From the NCBI RefSeq assembly GCF_901001165.1, contig NC_042961.1:7301897-7365896 (forward strand): a stretch of 64,000 nt of DNA, read 5' to 3'. The position numbers and the translations under genes are program-made. This document shows positions 23,923 through 35,410 of the stretch, piece after piece (the stretch's first letter is position 1; each line of letters begins with the position of its first letter). The stretch is from Salmo trutta (Eukaryota > Chordata > Actinopteri > Salmoniformes > Salmonidae). Below the pieces are notes generated by a model that was not told the origin of the DNA, ran no database searches, and saw nothing but the letters and a program-made list of their open reading frames with translations.

Positions 23923-24891
23923 CTAGTACCACGGGAAACACAGGAGAGTCAATGAGGAAGAGACTGATTCTCTCCTCGTGACCCCCCTGGGCATGGTGAC
24001 GGTACCTTCTCTAATTGACCCGGACCCTAATGGTCGACTATCCAGAGCGTGAACTGGGAAAGGCCTAGCCACTGGAACAATAGGGATCCCTAACCTCTGG
24101 GCCAATGCTTTGTCGATAAAATTCCCAGCCGCGCCTGAATCGACGAGCGCCTTATGCTGGGAATGCGGGGAAAACTCAGGAAAATAAACATGCAAAGACA
24201 GGTGTACAACAGAGGGCTCTGGATGAGAGTGGTGCATTCTCACTTGGGGCGATGCCAGAGTACTCTGCCTGCTGCCTCGAATCCTTGAGGAACCAACACG
24301 GCACCGACCAGCAGTGTCACCTCTGCGGCCACAGATGGTACACGTGAAAGCCCCTCCTCCGGCCTCCCTGAGCGCAGCACCTCCCAGCTCCATAGGCACC
24401 GGAGCGGTGGTGCTGGGAGAGGGAATCGACAGGGCCCTCTCTGGACGTCCGCGGGTGACCAGCAGGTTATCAATCCGACTGGACATGTCCACCAGCTGGT
24501 CAAAGGTAAGAGTGGTATCCCTGCAGGCCAACTCCCGATGGACATCCTCGCGCAGGCTGCAACGGTAGTGGTCAATAAGGGCCCTGTCGTTCCATCCCGC
24601 TCCAGTGGCCAGGGTCCGAAATTCCAGGGCGAACTCCTGGGTGCTCCTCGTCCCCTGCCTCAGGTGGAACAGACGTTCACCCACCGCTCTACCCTCGGGC
24701 GGGTGATCGAAGACTGCCCGGAAGCGGCGGGTGAACTCCGTGAAGTCTTCCAACGCTGCATCTCCTTCTCCCCACACGGCGTTGGCCCACTCCAGAGCTC
24801 TCCTTGAGAGGCACGAGACGAGGGCGGACACCCTCTCCCTTCCCGAGGGAGCCAGGTAAACGGTGCCCAGGTATAGGTCCAGCTGTAGCAC
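23923..24891 (-). pseudogene. Gypsy gag C-terminal part and protease
   Basis: The 322-residue frame starts after a frameshift and carries the gag capsid segment (ALEWANAVWGEGD, FRAVFDHP), a zinc knuckle at residues 184-197, and the aspartic protease site VDSGAAGNFID (Asp251, bases 24139-24141). The knuckle is C-x2-C-x4-D-x4-C: the expected histidine is aspartate, explained by one base (CAC to GAC at 24316-24318). The true gag start is in the neighbouring frame. Confidence 0.9.
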
Positions 24892-24892
24892 C

Positions 24893-25142
24893 GTGCCGCC
24901 GTCCCATCATACTCCCCGGGAAGGGCGAGACGCATCCCACTGGGACCGGGTACAGGAGGGACTTGTAGTGGGAACCCCTGTTGTGCTGGTGGAGGTGCTG
25001 GAGGATCTCCCTGTCTCTCCCAGCGGTCCATCGTCTGGACGACGCGGTCCATGGCGGCACCGAGATGGTGAATCAACGCCGTGTGCTCCTGGACGCGCTC
25101 CTCGACTCCGCTACCATAGGTTCCTGCTCCTGCTGACTCCAT
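24893..25142 (-). pseudogene. Gypsy gag N-terminal part
   Basis: The ATG at 25140-25142 begins MESAGAGTYGSG, 17 bases inside the LTR edge, and runs through RVQEHTALIHHLGAAMDRVVQ and a Pro-rich stretch to LPGEYDGTAARC. Near 24893-24900 the coding frame shifts to that of 23923-24891, apparently through a small deletion. Gag would package the RNA. Confidence 0.85.
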
Positions 25143-25159
25143 GTAGTGGTGTGGGATTC

Positions 25160-25521
25160 TGTTAGGTATGCGTAAACGGCTGTAAGGGAGTCAGGCGCAG
25201 GAGAGCAGATATTGAGTAGCAAACGGAGCCTTTTATTTGGCGAACCAAAAACACACGGCACAACAAACACGAAATACAATACGGGTTGACATAACCCAGC
25301 GCAACCAGCCTAACGTGCGCATACATGAAACAATAAACAATCCCACACAAAGACATGGCGGGAACAGAGGGTTAAATACACAGCAAGTGATTGAGGGGAT
25401 TGAAACCAGTTGTGAGGAAAACAAGACAAAACAAATAGAAAATGGCTAGAAGACCGGCGACGCCGACCGCCGAGCACCGCCCAAACAAGGAGAGGACCCG
25501 ACTTCGGCGGAAGTCGTGACA
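25160..25521 (-). repeat. 5' LTR of the Gypsy element
   Basis: It has the same TG...CA ends as the left LTR but is about 19 bases shorter. Transcription of the element would start here and read leftward. Confidence 0.95.
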
Positions 25522-25526
25522 ACCTA

Positions 25527-26246
25527 ACCAGCCAAACTAGTTCAGACCTCAGCCATGACTTACAGGGCTCCTATATCTATGTATACCTATTACCTACTGT
25601 ACGCATGAAAAATACCACTAAACTCAAACTTGAAATTTCAACCAACATCTTTGGAGTTGAAGCCATATACGTTACTCTATACGCTTGAAACCATCCAAAT
25701 AAATCTTGCTTCATTGTTTACCTAATGTCAAACATCCTACATGGTAAGAATTGACCTTCAGTCTGCATAGTTATGGTTCTGCTTGTATAAAGTGACAGAG
25801 CCAGTTGATGTATGACCTAAATCAAGTGCAAATCTAAGTGGGACAAAACACAGCTGCTATTATCTCTCCTATGTAATATGTAAAACCCTCTGCTCTAATC
25901 TGAAGCCAATCTCATGTGTCCTCTGTCACCGGGCAGGTCACCATAAAACACAGCCTCTGACAGCTAAATTACACCTCCCATGATAACCTTTCCCTGTCCT
26001 CTTATTAGAGGTGGCAGCCAACGGCTGTAGTACAGGGTTAATGGTATGCAAACCAAGGTAAGGGGATCGACTGTCCACTATGTGAGTATGTCAGAAAATA
26101 AGATATCACAGAGAGGATTGACATTTCACTTTTTCTGTTGTTTCATCTCAGCCTCATTCACATACTGTATGTTGTCACAAATCAAATATTGTATTGCCAC
26201 TGTTATCATTCATTTGTCAGTGTGTGTGCGTAAAACACTCCTTAGT
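25527..26246. other. Intergenic DNA, no gene seen
   Basis: AT-rich; only short frames without domains. Confidence 0.45.
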
Positions 26247-26290
26247 GTTATGAACACGTTACTTCATACGTTACGAACACGTTATATCAT

Positions 26291-26515
26291 TTATTTTATT
26301 TGTATTTATTTAACTACGCAAGTCAGTTAACAACAAATTCTTATTTACAATGACGGCCTACTCCGGCCAAGCCCAGACGACGCTGGACCAATTGTGTACC
26401 ACCCTATGGGACTCCCACAGCCGAATGTGATACAGCCTGAATTCGAACCAGTGACAGTAGTGATGCCTCTTGCACTGAGATGCAGTGCCTTAGACCTCTG
26501 CGCCACTCTGGAGCC
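26291..26515 (-). mobile_element. tRNA-derived SINE, full copy
   Basis: On the minus strand it starts GGGCTCCAGAGTGGCGCAG, has an A-box-like GTGGCGCAGAGGTCTAAGG and a B-box-like GGTTCGAATTC, then a body and the tail AAGAATTTGTTGTTAACTGA. The head resembles tRNA-Leu. Satellite units lie on both sides, so it inserted into the array. Confidence 0.88.
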
Positions 26516-27499
26516 CATATGTTACGAACGCCTCACTCTACACGTTACAAACACATTACATCATACGTTACGAACAAATGACTTCATACGTTATGAACAC
26601 GTTACTCCATACGTTACAAACACGTTACTTCATACGTTACAAACACGTTACTTCATACGTTACAATCACGTTACTTCATACATTACGAATAAATTACTTC
26701 ATACGTTACGAACATGTTACTCCATACGTTACAAACACGTTACTTCATACGTTACAAACAAGTTACTCCATACGTTACAAACACGTTATGAACACATTAC
26801 TTCATACATTATGAACATGTTACTTCATACGTTATGAACACATTACTTCATACGTTATGAACAAATGACTTTGTACATTATGAACATGTGACTTCATACG
26901 TTATGAGCATGTTACTTCATACGTTATGAACACGTTACTCCATATGTTACAAACGTTACTTCATACGTTATGGACGCGTTACTCCATACGTTACATCATA
27001 CGTTATGAACGAATTACTTCATACGTTATGAACATGTTACTTCATACGTTACGAACGCATTACTCCATACGTTACGAACACGTTATGAACACATTACTTC
27101 ATACATTATGAACATGTTACTTCATACGTTATGAACACATTACTTCATACGTTATGAACATGTTACTTCATACATTCTGAACACATTACTTCATACGTTA
27201 TGAACACATTACTTCATACGTTATGAACATGTTACTTCATACGTTATGAACTTATTACTTCATACGTTATGAACATGTTACTTCATAGGTTACAAACACG
27301 TTACATCATACGTTACGAACAAATTACTCCATACGTTACAAAGACGTTATGAACACATTACTTCATACGTTATGAACATGTTACTTCATACGTTACAAAC
27401 ACGTTACATCATACGTTATGAACATGTTACTTCATATGTTACAAACACGTTACTTCATACGTTACAAACACGTTACTTCATACGTTACGAACACGTAAT

Positions 27500-27586
27500 C
27501 CACAGCCTGGATTCGAACCAGGGACAGTAGTGATGCCTCTTGCACTGAGATGCAGTGCCTTAGACCTCTGCGCCACTCTGGAGTCC
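27500..27586 (-). mobile_element. SINE head only, second copy in the satellite
   Basis: Only the tRNA-like head is present, ending abruptly at CACAGCCTGG. The sequence just right of it (CGTTACGAACGGCTCACTCT) repeats that right of the full SINE at 26515, which indicates duplication with the flank, not a fresh insertion. Confidence 0.8.
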
Positions 27587-28828
27587 ATACGTTACGAACG
27601 GCTCACTCTACACGTTACTCCATACGTTACGAACGCGTTACTCCATACATTACGAACGCATTACATCATATGTTAGGAACATGTTCCTTCATACGTTATG
27701 AACATGTTACTTCATATGTTATGAAAGCGTTACTCCATTCGTTACGAACGCGTTACATCATACGTTATGAACAGGTACCTTCATACGTTACGAACATGTT
27801 ACTCCATACGTTACGAACGCATTACTCCATTCGTTACAAACGCGTTACATCATATGTTATGAACATGTTCCTTCATATATTACGAACGCGTTACTCCATA
27901 CGTTACGAACGCGTTGCTTCATACGTTACAAATGCGTTACATCATATGTTATGAACATATTCCTTCATATGTTACAAACGCGTTACTCCATACGTTACGA
28001 ACGCGTTACTCCATACGTTATGAATGCGTTACATCATATGTTATGAACATGTTCCTTCATGCGTTACTCCATACGTTATGAACATCTTCCTTCATACGTT
28101 ACGAACGCGTTACTCCATACGTTGCAAACGCGTTACTACATACGTTACAAACGCGTTACTACATACGTTACAAACACATTACATCATATGTTATGAACGC
28201 GTTACTCCATACGTTACGAACGCGTTACATCATACGTTACAAACACGTTACATCATATGTTACAAACATGTTCCTTCATACGTTACGAACGCGTTACTCC
28301 ATACGTTGCGAACGCGTTACTCCATACGTTACAAACGCGTTACATCATATGTTATGAACATGTTCCTTCATACGTTACAAACATGTTACTTCATATGTTA
28401 CAAACACGTTACTTCATACATTACAAACACGTTACTCCATACGTTATGAACATGTTACATCATACGTTACGAACGCGTTACTTCATACGTTGCGAACGCG
28501 TTACATCATATGTTATGGACATGTTCCTTTATACGTTATGAACGCATTACTCCATACGTTACGAATGCATTACATCATATGTTATGAACATGTTCCTTCA
28601 TATGTTACGAACGCGTTACTCCATACGTTACGACCGCGTTACTCCATACGTTACGGATGCGTTACTCCATACGTTACGAACGCGTTACTCCATACGTTAC
28701 GAACGCGCTACATCATATGTTATGGACATGTTCCTTTATACGTTATGAACGCATTACTCCATACGTTACGAATGCGTTACTCCATACGTTACGAACGCAT
28801 TGCTCCATACGTTATGAACATGTTCCTT

Positions 28829-29453
28829 GTAAGACCTTTAGCTTCACAAAGCCCTGTGAGGCTGTCTGCAGGCTGAAACAACGTGTGGCTGTAACACAGA
28901 ATGGATCCATTTGGAGGAGTCTCTCCTCTCATGTGATTGCCTTCTGTTTCATAAAAAGGATTAAAAGGATTTATTGAAAATCAGATCTCAGGTTATGGGC
29001 CCTGGTTGCCAGTGACAGAAAAATCTAGAATTTACTGTCTGCTTTTACAGACGGATTTCAGGATTAAGTGTTGCGGGACATGACGGCAAGTTAGCAGTTA
29101 TAAACCTGTCCCCCATATAAATTACCTAATCAGGAGATCCCAGCGGTTATATAAATTGAAGCACTCATTCGTCTTCAAGGGCCTGTGTGTGCATATAAAC
29201 CCACAACGACCAGCATATACCTCACACTGGAAAGGGGTCTCGTCGTTGTTTACAGAGTAAGAGGGAAATGGGTGACTTTTTGCATGCTCAATCAACTGTG
29301 AAATGTCCATTTAATCATCGGTAGAAACTCCCTTGGTTTATTTGTGCGGCTGTGAGGATTTACAGTACCCAACATCTCCTGTATTAATCATGACTTCATC
29401 ACTCACGCCCACAGACTGACAAGCTGCATAAACCACCTCACTGTATTGTAGTA

Positions 29454-29531
<78 letters not shown>

Positions 29532-31652
29532 TACTGCAGTAGCTAGGGAAAAACCTGAACCTTTATTCACTCACCCCTCACTCTGTCCAGTAGGAATATT
29601 GAGTTATAGTGACACAGATTTCATTCTACTGCTCTGAGGGCTTGAGGGGTTGTGAAATAAACTTTCATCTAGGGAGGAGACAAACAAAAGTCACTCACAT
29701 GGACCTTTGCCCTTAAAAAATTATAAGATTGATCCTATTTTTAAAAGGAAACAGACCAGAATAAACATTAAACGTACAAATGCCACACCAAAGATTCCAT
29801 TCCATTGAATCATCAAATAATTTAAAAATGATTTATAAAGCCCTTTTTACATCAGCAGACTGAGCTGTTCTGTAAATGACCACAGCCTGTGTGTGAGGGT
29901 ATACTGTATCCTCAAAGAAATCACTGTCAAAATAGTGTGACAAAAAGGGAATGATTTGACTCCTGACTTTTGCCAATTTTTCACGCACGAATATCCCAGC
30001 TGTCCCACAACAACAAGATTTCTGAGTGGTATGCACCTTGTAGATATGGTACTGCGGCATCCCTACTTTCAATGTCCCCCACTTCACTACCTAGTCTAGC
30101 ATATATATTAGTATGCAAAACACTTTACCATCAACAATGAACCCTTGATAAAAGAGTGAAGTATAACTATCACTGTGGATGACGAGCACGTTAAACAAGA
30201 CGAATGGGTCAGGTGCCCATTTACATTCTCATCCATTTTTATGACAGCCATGAAGTGAACTTGATGTATCACTAACAAGATAAATGTCAGGCATAAAGCC
30301 TTGGCAGCTCTGACTTTAAACAGTCTTTCATTGGATGTCACTCTCTTTTACTTTTTACAATGACACACTGTCTGTCTGTCTGTCTGTCTTCACAGTCTTG
30401 CACTTAAACACTTAAAAGTATTCACGCACACACGGTTGCTCGCACGCGCGTACATACGTACGCAAACACAGACACACTGGACGCAAGTCTCTCTCCCTCC
30501 CTCTCAATAGGTTTACCACTTGCGTTGGTTGAATGTAACGACGGAAACATTCCTACAGATGAATCAGTCTCTGACAGTCAGGTAGACAGACACTTTTACC
30601 CACCTAGATGGCAGATAAAACATTTTCACATCAGTGTGCATGTTGGAACTGAGTGTATGGATACTCGTGCAGGCCTCAGTAGCACCGTAGTAGCACTGTG
30701 ATAATTTACCAACGGCCATTTGGTCACAGGTGAGCGAGGGGTGTTACACAGTCTGAATGATGTAGTACCTGTTCCAGGTAAATTACAATTTTATTTTACG
30801 GTATATTGAAATATTGTCCTTTTGGTTGAACCACTGAACTAGAGTGGACCTGATAAAGGCACGGGTGCCTCCAGAACAGTGGTATTCAAACTTTTTCAGC
30901 GGGAACCCAGTTTTTTTCCGCAATAATTTCTGGGTATCCCATTTTTTCCCCAACAATTTCTTTCGACCCCATCCCAAATCTAATTACACAACCTTAAAAT
31001 CGGTACATTTAGATTTTTACATGAACAAATAACCTTCAATTCATTACATTTTCATCTCTTATCAAAATGAAAAGAAACCAATAAATATTTACTAAATAGA
31101 ATTGTATTTTTCAAATAATCTTTCTCCAGCACGTTTGCGTATTGTTCCATACAATAATCTGTCCTCTTACTTTTTGTTCCACTGCTCTAGAATCACCCTA
31201 CCCTGACATCAGTTTGCTTACTGGGCCTGCCTCGGCTGTGGTTAGTTAGATGATTGACTCAATGGTTTATAAAAAAAAAAAATAATCACCTTTATTTAAC
31301 CAGGTTAAATAAATTAGATAGACACACGTACAGTCAATAACACAATAACATATACCGTTTAGCACGACCCATGCACAGTCAGACAAACACATTATCAATG
31401 TGTGTGTGTGTGTGAGAGCTTTGTTTAAGAGGCGGTGAAGTCATCTTTTGTCAGGCGGCCAAGCGAAGCGGGTAGGGGGGGACAGGAAGTAGAACAAAGG
31501 GCCTTTGTTTAGGCATCCAGGATGAGGCCTGTAATTAACACCGTGATGGCCGCCGCCGGCCGTGAGACGAGAGGGAGAGAGGGAGAGAGAATGAAAATGA
31601 AAGGGGAGGGAGGGAGGGACCCATCATGGAAACCCCTACTCCTGTTTTGTGA
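28829..31652. other. Intergenic DNA with a long TG microsatellite
   Basis: No gene is seen. (TG)n fills 29456-29530 and (GTCT)n 30369-30389. Near 29830-29860 and 30880-31000 there are short stretches that look like worn dispersed repeats. Confidence 0.45.
29456..29530. repeat. (TG)n microsatellite
   Basis: About 35 units with a single TATG interruption at the right end. Confidence 0.95.
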
Positions 31653-32037
31653 GCTGGGCTTACCTACGGTGCTGTAGTGGAGCGGGTTGAGAGCTTCTAG
31701 TTTCTCGGCTGGGCTTACCTACAGTGCTGTAGTGGAGCGGGTCGAGAGCTTCAGGTTCCTCGGCTGGGCTTACCTACGGTGCTGTAGTGGAGGGGGTTGA
31801 GAGCTTCTAGTTTCTCTGCTGGGCTTACCTACAGTGTTGTAGTGGAGCGGGTCGAGTGCTTCAGGTTCCTCGGCTGGGCTTACCTACAGTGTTGTAGTGG
31901 AGCGGGTTGAGAGCTTCAAGTTTCTAGGCTGGGCTTACCTATGGTGCCGTAGTGGAGCGGGTCGAGAGCTTCTAGTTCCTCGGCTGGGCTTACCTATGGC
32001 GCTCTAGTGGAGTGGGTCGAGAGCTTCAAGTTCCTCG
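31653..32037. repeat. 55-bp minisatellite derived from LINE B
   Basis: Seven units start with GCTGGGCTTACCTACGGTGC at 31653, 31708, 31763 and so on, each 55 bases apart. About half of each unit (GTGGAGCGGGTCGAGAGCTT) is LINE B coding sequence for VERVESF, and the array flows directly into LINE B at about 32010. Confidence 0.88.
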
Positions 32038-32313
32038 GTGTCCGCATCGCTAAGGAATTAACATGGTCCACACACACCCACACAGTTGTGAAGGGGGCAC
32101 GACAGCGCCTATTCCCCCTCAGGAGGCTGAAAAGATTTGACGTAGGCCCTCAGCTCCTCAAAAAGTTCTACAGCTGTACCATTGAGAGCATCTTGACTGG
32201 CTGCATCACCGCTTGGTACAGCAACTGCAAGGCACCCGACTCTTGCACTGACTCTATGCAGACACACTGGACTCTACCCACAAACTCACACATACTTACA
32301 CTGACACCCGACA

Positions 32314-32316
<3 letters not shown>

Positions 32317-32405
<89 letters not shown>
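32317..32405. repeat. (CA)n microsatellite in the LINE B 3' UTR
   Basis: About 44 uninterrupted units, grown within the naturally CA-rich 3' UTR of LINE B. Confidence 0.95.
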
Positions 32406-32407
<2 letters not shown>

Positions 32408-32413
32408 CTTGCG

Positions 32414-32690
32414 CAGCTAACCCTGTGGGGACATACAATTCATTCCCATTCAAAATCCTATTTTCCCTAACCCTAACCTTAACCTGTACCCTATTCTTAA
32501 CCCTAAATTTAACCTCAACCCAAAAACCTAACCATAATCCTAACCCTAACCGGCGCTCCTAACCCTAACCATAAACCTAATTCTAAACCTAACACTAAAT
32601 TATAACCTTACCCTGGACCCCCTACAAATAGCATTTGAACTTGTGGGGACCAACAAAATGTCCTCAGTTGGTCAAATTTTTGTTTGTTGA
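32414..32690. repeat. Degenerate CCCTAA-rich block
   Basis: Many copies of CCTAACC/CCCTAAC with frequent changes, bounded by CTGTGGGGACATAC on the left and CTTGTGGGGACCAAC on the right. The bounding GTGGGGAC motifs make an inserted dispersed fish repeat more likely than a chromosome-end relic. Confidence 0.7.
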
Positions 32691-33029
32691 CTATTCTTGA
32701 CACACATACACTGCTGCTACTGCTCAGTCTATTATCTACTTTACCGCTACCTATATATAGATATCTGCCTCATTTACATCGTACCCCTGCACATTTACTC
32801 AGTAATTGTACTCCTTATATATAGCCATGTTATGTTTCACTTGTTATTGTTATTCACTGTGTATTTTTTCTTTGTGTCACTATTTCTCTTTTTTTTTACA
32901 TTTAAAAAAATACATGTTTATCTTTAACTGTGCATTGTTGGAAAAAGACCCGTAAGTAAGCATTTCACTGTTGGTATTCACCTGTTGTTTATGAAGCATG
33001 TGACAAATAACGTTTGATTTGATTTGATT

Positions 33030-35136
33030 TAGACTAGGCTGAGCTAGCCGACTGAAGGCTGGGCTGTTAGAGGTTGGACCTTAGTAGTTGAGTTCTCCCA
33101 GTCCTCCCCAGTCCCCCTGTATGATTAATTACTTGTTGCCAGGCTGTGTGGAAGCCTGGTAATTAGCTGCAGGCTGATTAAAGACAAGTAAACCAGTGGT
33201 GATAAGCTCTGTTTCTCTGTTTCTCCCCAGCTACGCCGGGCATGTGGAAGCTCTTACTGCCAGTGTGGCAAGAAACAGACCAGTGTTGAGTGTGATGGAT
33301 GTAGTCTCCAACAGGCGTTTTCAGGGCCTAATTTTAAACTATTTGGCGTGTGACATATTGGCATTGTGCTCTCTCTGTCTCCCTCTGTTCATGTTCTGTG
33401 GGTTGGCGCCGCCGTCCAAGAGAATTCAGGGGGGCTGTTGATTGGTGAATAAAGTTTTGTTTGGCTGGCGAGGTTTTTTCTGCTCCCTCTTGGTCTTTTC
33501 CCCTTTTTTATGATTGTTTATGTTCCAAGTTTGCATTTTAGACGCTAATGAAAGGGGACATTGGCAGAGCCGAATTACAGATATTGTACATTCCAACTCC
33601 TAGACAGGAGGACTGCGTCTCTAGGAGTTTTGGCCAGGGAGCGGAGAGCATTACTCTGGATTTACCTTAAGCTGTAAAATATACAAAGAGTTAGCCAAGG
33701 CATGACAACGTCTCCTCCCTAGCTCTCCTTCAGAGGGCCAGACGGCCAAGATGAACCACACAGCCATCCATAGACTTGTCTCAAAGTTTTCAAGGGTGGG
33801 ATAGAGCTCGGCTAACTAAAACTGTTGGAGCAGAGGATGAAGGATCAGATTTTTGACATTGGTACAGAGAATTTCCAAGCGATGCTGAAATTCATGATGA
33901 GAAAAACTGTTGGTGAAATGAATAAAGCACACAGACCATGAATAAAATATAAATAAATAAATAAATAAAGGAAAAACTATTCTTACTACTATTGGAAGGA
34001 TTTGTTAGATAAGCCCCCTTCAAGGAAATTATAATATAGCATTTCCTTTTCTTTACTCCCCTGTTGAAAGAATATATACAATATATTTACTCCTAGTAAT
34101 GAATGCAAGGACTGTTTGTCAAACAAGTCTCTAGCAAGTCCATGTTTCCAATGTGTGTAAGTTGTAGAAGGTAGCAATATGGATTCAATCATGTATTGTA
34201 ACCTAATTTGGGCTTAGTGAAAAACTTGCTAGAGATGAGACTCCTGTGTGTGTGACACTGTGTGTGTGTGACACTGTGTGTGTGTGTGACACTGTCTATG
34301 TGTGACACTGTGTGTATGTGATACTGTGTGTTCATCCCTTTCCCTGGGCCATGGGTGTGATGAGCCCTTTCCCTTGGTGTGATGAGCCCCCCACCCAGAC
34401 ACCCACCCTGCTCCTCCTATCACCCCTTCCTGTAACTACAGTAGGCTAACATAGGCCTACTGTGTGTGTATGTGTGTGTATGCGTCGGTCCCTGTTTGTG
34501 TGCATACTGCTGTGTATGCAGTCATGTTAATCATGTTACAATTGAGTTGCAGTCCATTCGTACCCCCAGGTGACGTGTTTAGGTCCAGAGTTATGGTCCT
34601 GACCTATAAGAGGACATGGACACAAGTTGGTTCTCCATCTCCTCCTCCTTCTATTTTCCCTGTGAAGATATTTAGCAAGCGGGCGACAACTGTGTAAGAA
34701 ATAGAACGAGGAAACAGTGTTCTACAGAAGTATAAAAGCATGAACAGAAAGTAGATATAGGGGAGAGGGTTGCAGAGTGGTAGCCCATTAGGCATGATAG
34801 ACATTTCACTTACCAAAGTCATATATAACAGTGTAGTATTTATTCATGTAAGGGAGCAAGGGGAATCAAACCCACCATCTGGTTAAAACGACAGTAAAAT
34901 CTACTACTCATGACTAGGTCTAAGGAGTGGAATTTCACTTTAATATTTTTCAGGACTCTACATTTCCATCTGCACTGTGCAGCGCATACTTTTTCTTCAA
35001 GACAAATGTGCTGTTTTTCATGTTCCAAAATGAGATCAGAAGAAAACGATTAAACATGGCCTGGCAAGGGAAACAAAGATCTGAATTTTTCTCCTCTCTG
35101 TTTCCTCGCTCTCTCTCTATCTCACTCTAATTCTCT
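33030..35136. other. Intergenic DNA with TG/ACACTG minisatellite
   Basis: No gene is recognised. At 34240-34332 short TG runs alternate with ACACTG about six times; (AAAT)n sits near 33948-33968. Confidence 0.45.
34240..34332. repeat. TGTGTGTGACACTG-type minisatellite
   Basis: About six units of variable length, 16-20 bases each. Confidence 0.75.
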
Positions 35137-35188
35137 CAATTCAATTTCAAATTCAATTCGAGGGGTATATTGGCATGGGAAACATACA

Positions 35189-35410
35189 GTTGATGTCAGA
35201 AGTTTACATACACTTACAGTGAGGGAAAAAAGTATTTGATCCCCTGCTGATTTTGTACATTTGCCCACTGACAAAGAAAGGATCAGTCTATAATTTTAAT
35301 GGTAGGTTTATTTGAACAGTGAGAGACAGAATAACAACAAAAAATCCAGATAAACGCATGTCAAAAAATGTTATAAATTGATTTGCATTTTAATGAGGGA
35401 GTTTTTTTGT
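35189..35410 (+). mobile_element. Two Tc1 ends fused inside LINE A
   Basis: A 30-base end of the 57803-type Tc1 family (CAGTTGATGTCAGAAG) is joined directly to the end of a different Tc1 family (CAGTGAGGGAAAAAAGTATT) with about 190 bases of its subterminal sequence. No transposase is present. Around it LINE A is missing the stretch equivalent to about 51700-52310. Confidence 0.7.

Larger units (their letters stand above)
20652..25521 (-). mobile_element. Full-length Ty3/Gypsy chromovirus-type retrotransposon, inactive
   Basis: Two LTRs, 20652-21032 and 25160-25521, bound the element, and ACCTA flanks it on both sides (20647-20651 and 25522-25526), proving one insertion. On the minus strand the order is gag, protease, reverse transcriptase, RNase H, integrase, chromodomain, the Ty3/Gypsy order. 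By eye the LTRs differ at roughly 15 positions plus one indel of about 19 bp, so the insertion is not very recent. Several frameshifts break gag and pol. Confidence 0.95.
26247..28828. repeat. Satellite-like array, 23-bp unit, about 2.3 kb
   Basis: Units such as TACGTTATGAACACATTACT plus TCA repeat head to tail roughly 95-100 times with drift. The left half favours ACTTCATACGTTATGAACA; the right half favours ACTCCATACGTTACGAACGCG. Because 3 x 23 = 69, the array reads as a 23-residue peptide repeat with few stops; those long frames are a by-product and not evidence of a gene. SINE sequence interrupts it at 26291-26515 and 27500-27586. Confidence 0.95.
31990..33029 (+). mobile_element. LINE B 3' fragment with two internal expansions
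   Basis: The coding trace WVESFKFLGVRIAKELTW continues to YSCTIESILTGCITAWYSNC, followed by 3' UTR and the end GTTTGATTTGATTTGATTT at 33029. The 3' UTR is interrupted by (CA)n (32317-32405) and a telomere-like degenerate block (32414-32690). It is 5' truncated, as is usual for LINEs. Confidence 0.87.

Noticed and set aside
20652..25521. Endogenous retrovirus with envelope gene
   Set aside because: No envelope frame exists between integrase and the 3' LTR; a chromodomain ends pol, as in Ty3/Gypsy chromoviruses.
26394..28977. Several long plus-strand frames of up to 147 residues with Tyr/Arg-rich repeats
   Set aside because: They are the 23-bp satellite read through; periodic peptide and lack of a start context or domain explain them.
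31653..32037. CRISPR-like array (regular 55-bp spacing)
   Set aside because: Whole units repeat without unique spacers, and the genome is vertebrate; it is a minisatellite. The same holds for 45007-45336.
32007..32420. 137-residue frame ending in a Thr-His repeat
   Set aside because: It is LINE B thumb sequence running into a (CA)n tract, not a host gene.
32459..32640. Interstitial telomere
   Set aside because: Motifs are degenerate and the block is bounded by repeat-specific GTGGGGAC sequence inside a LINE.
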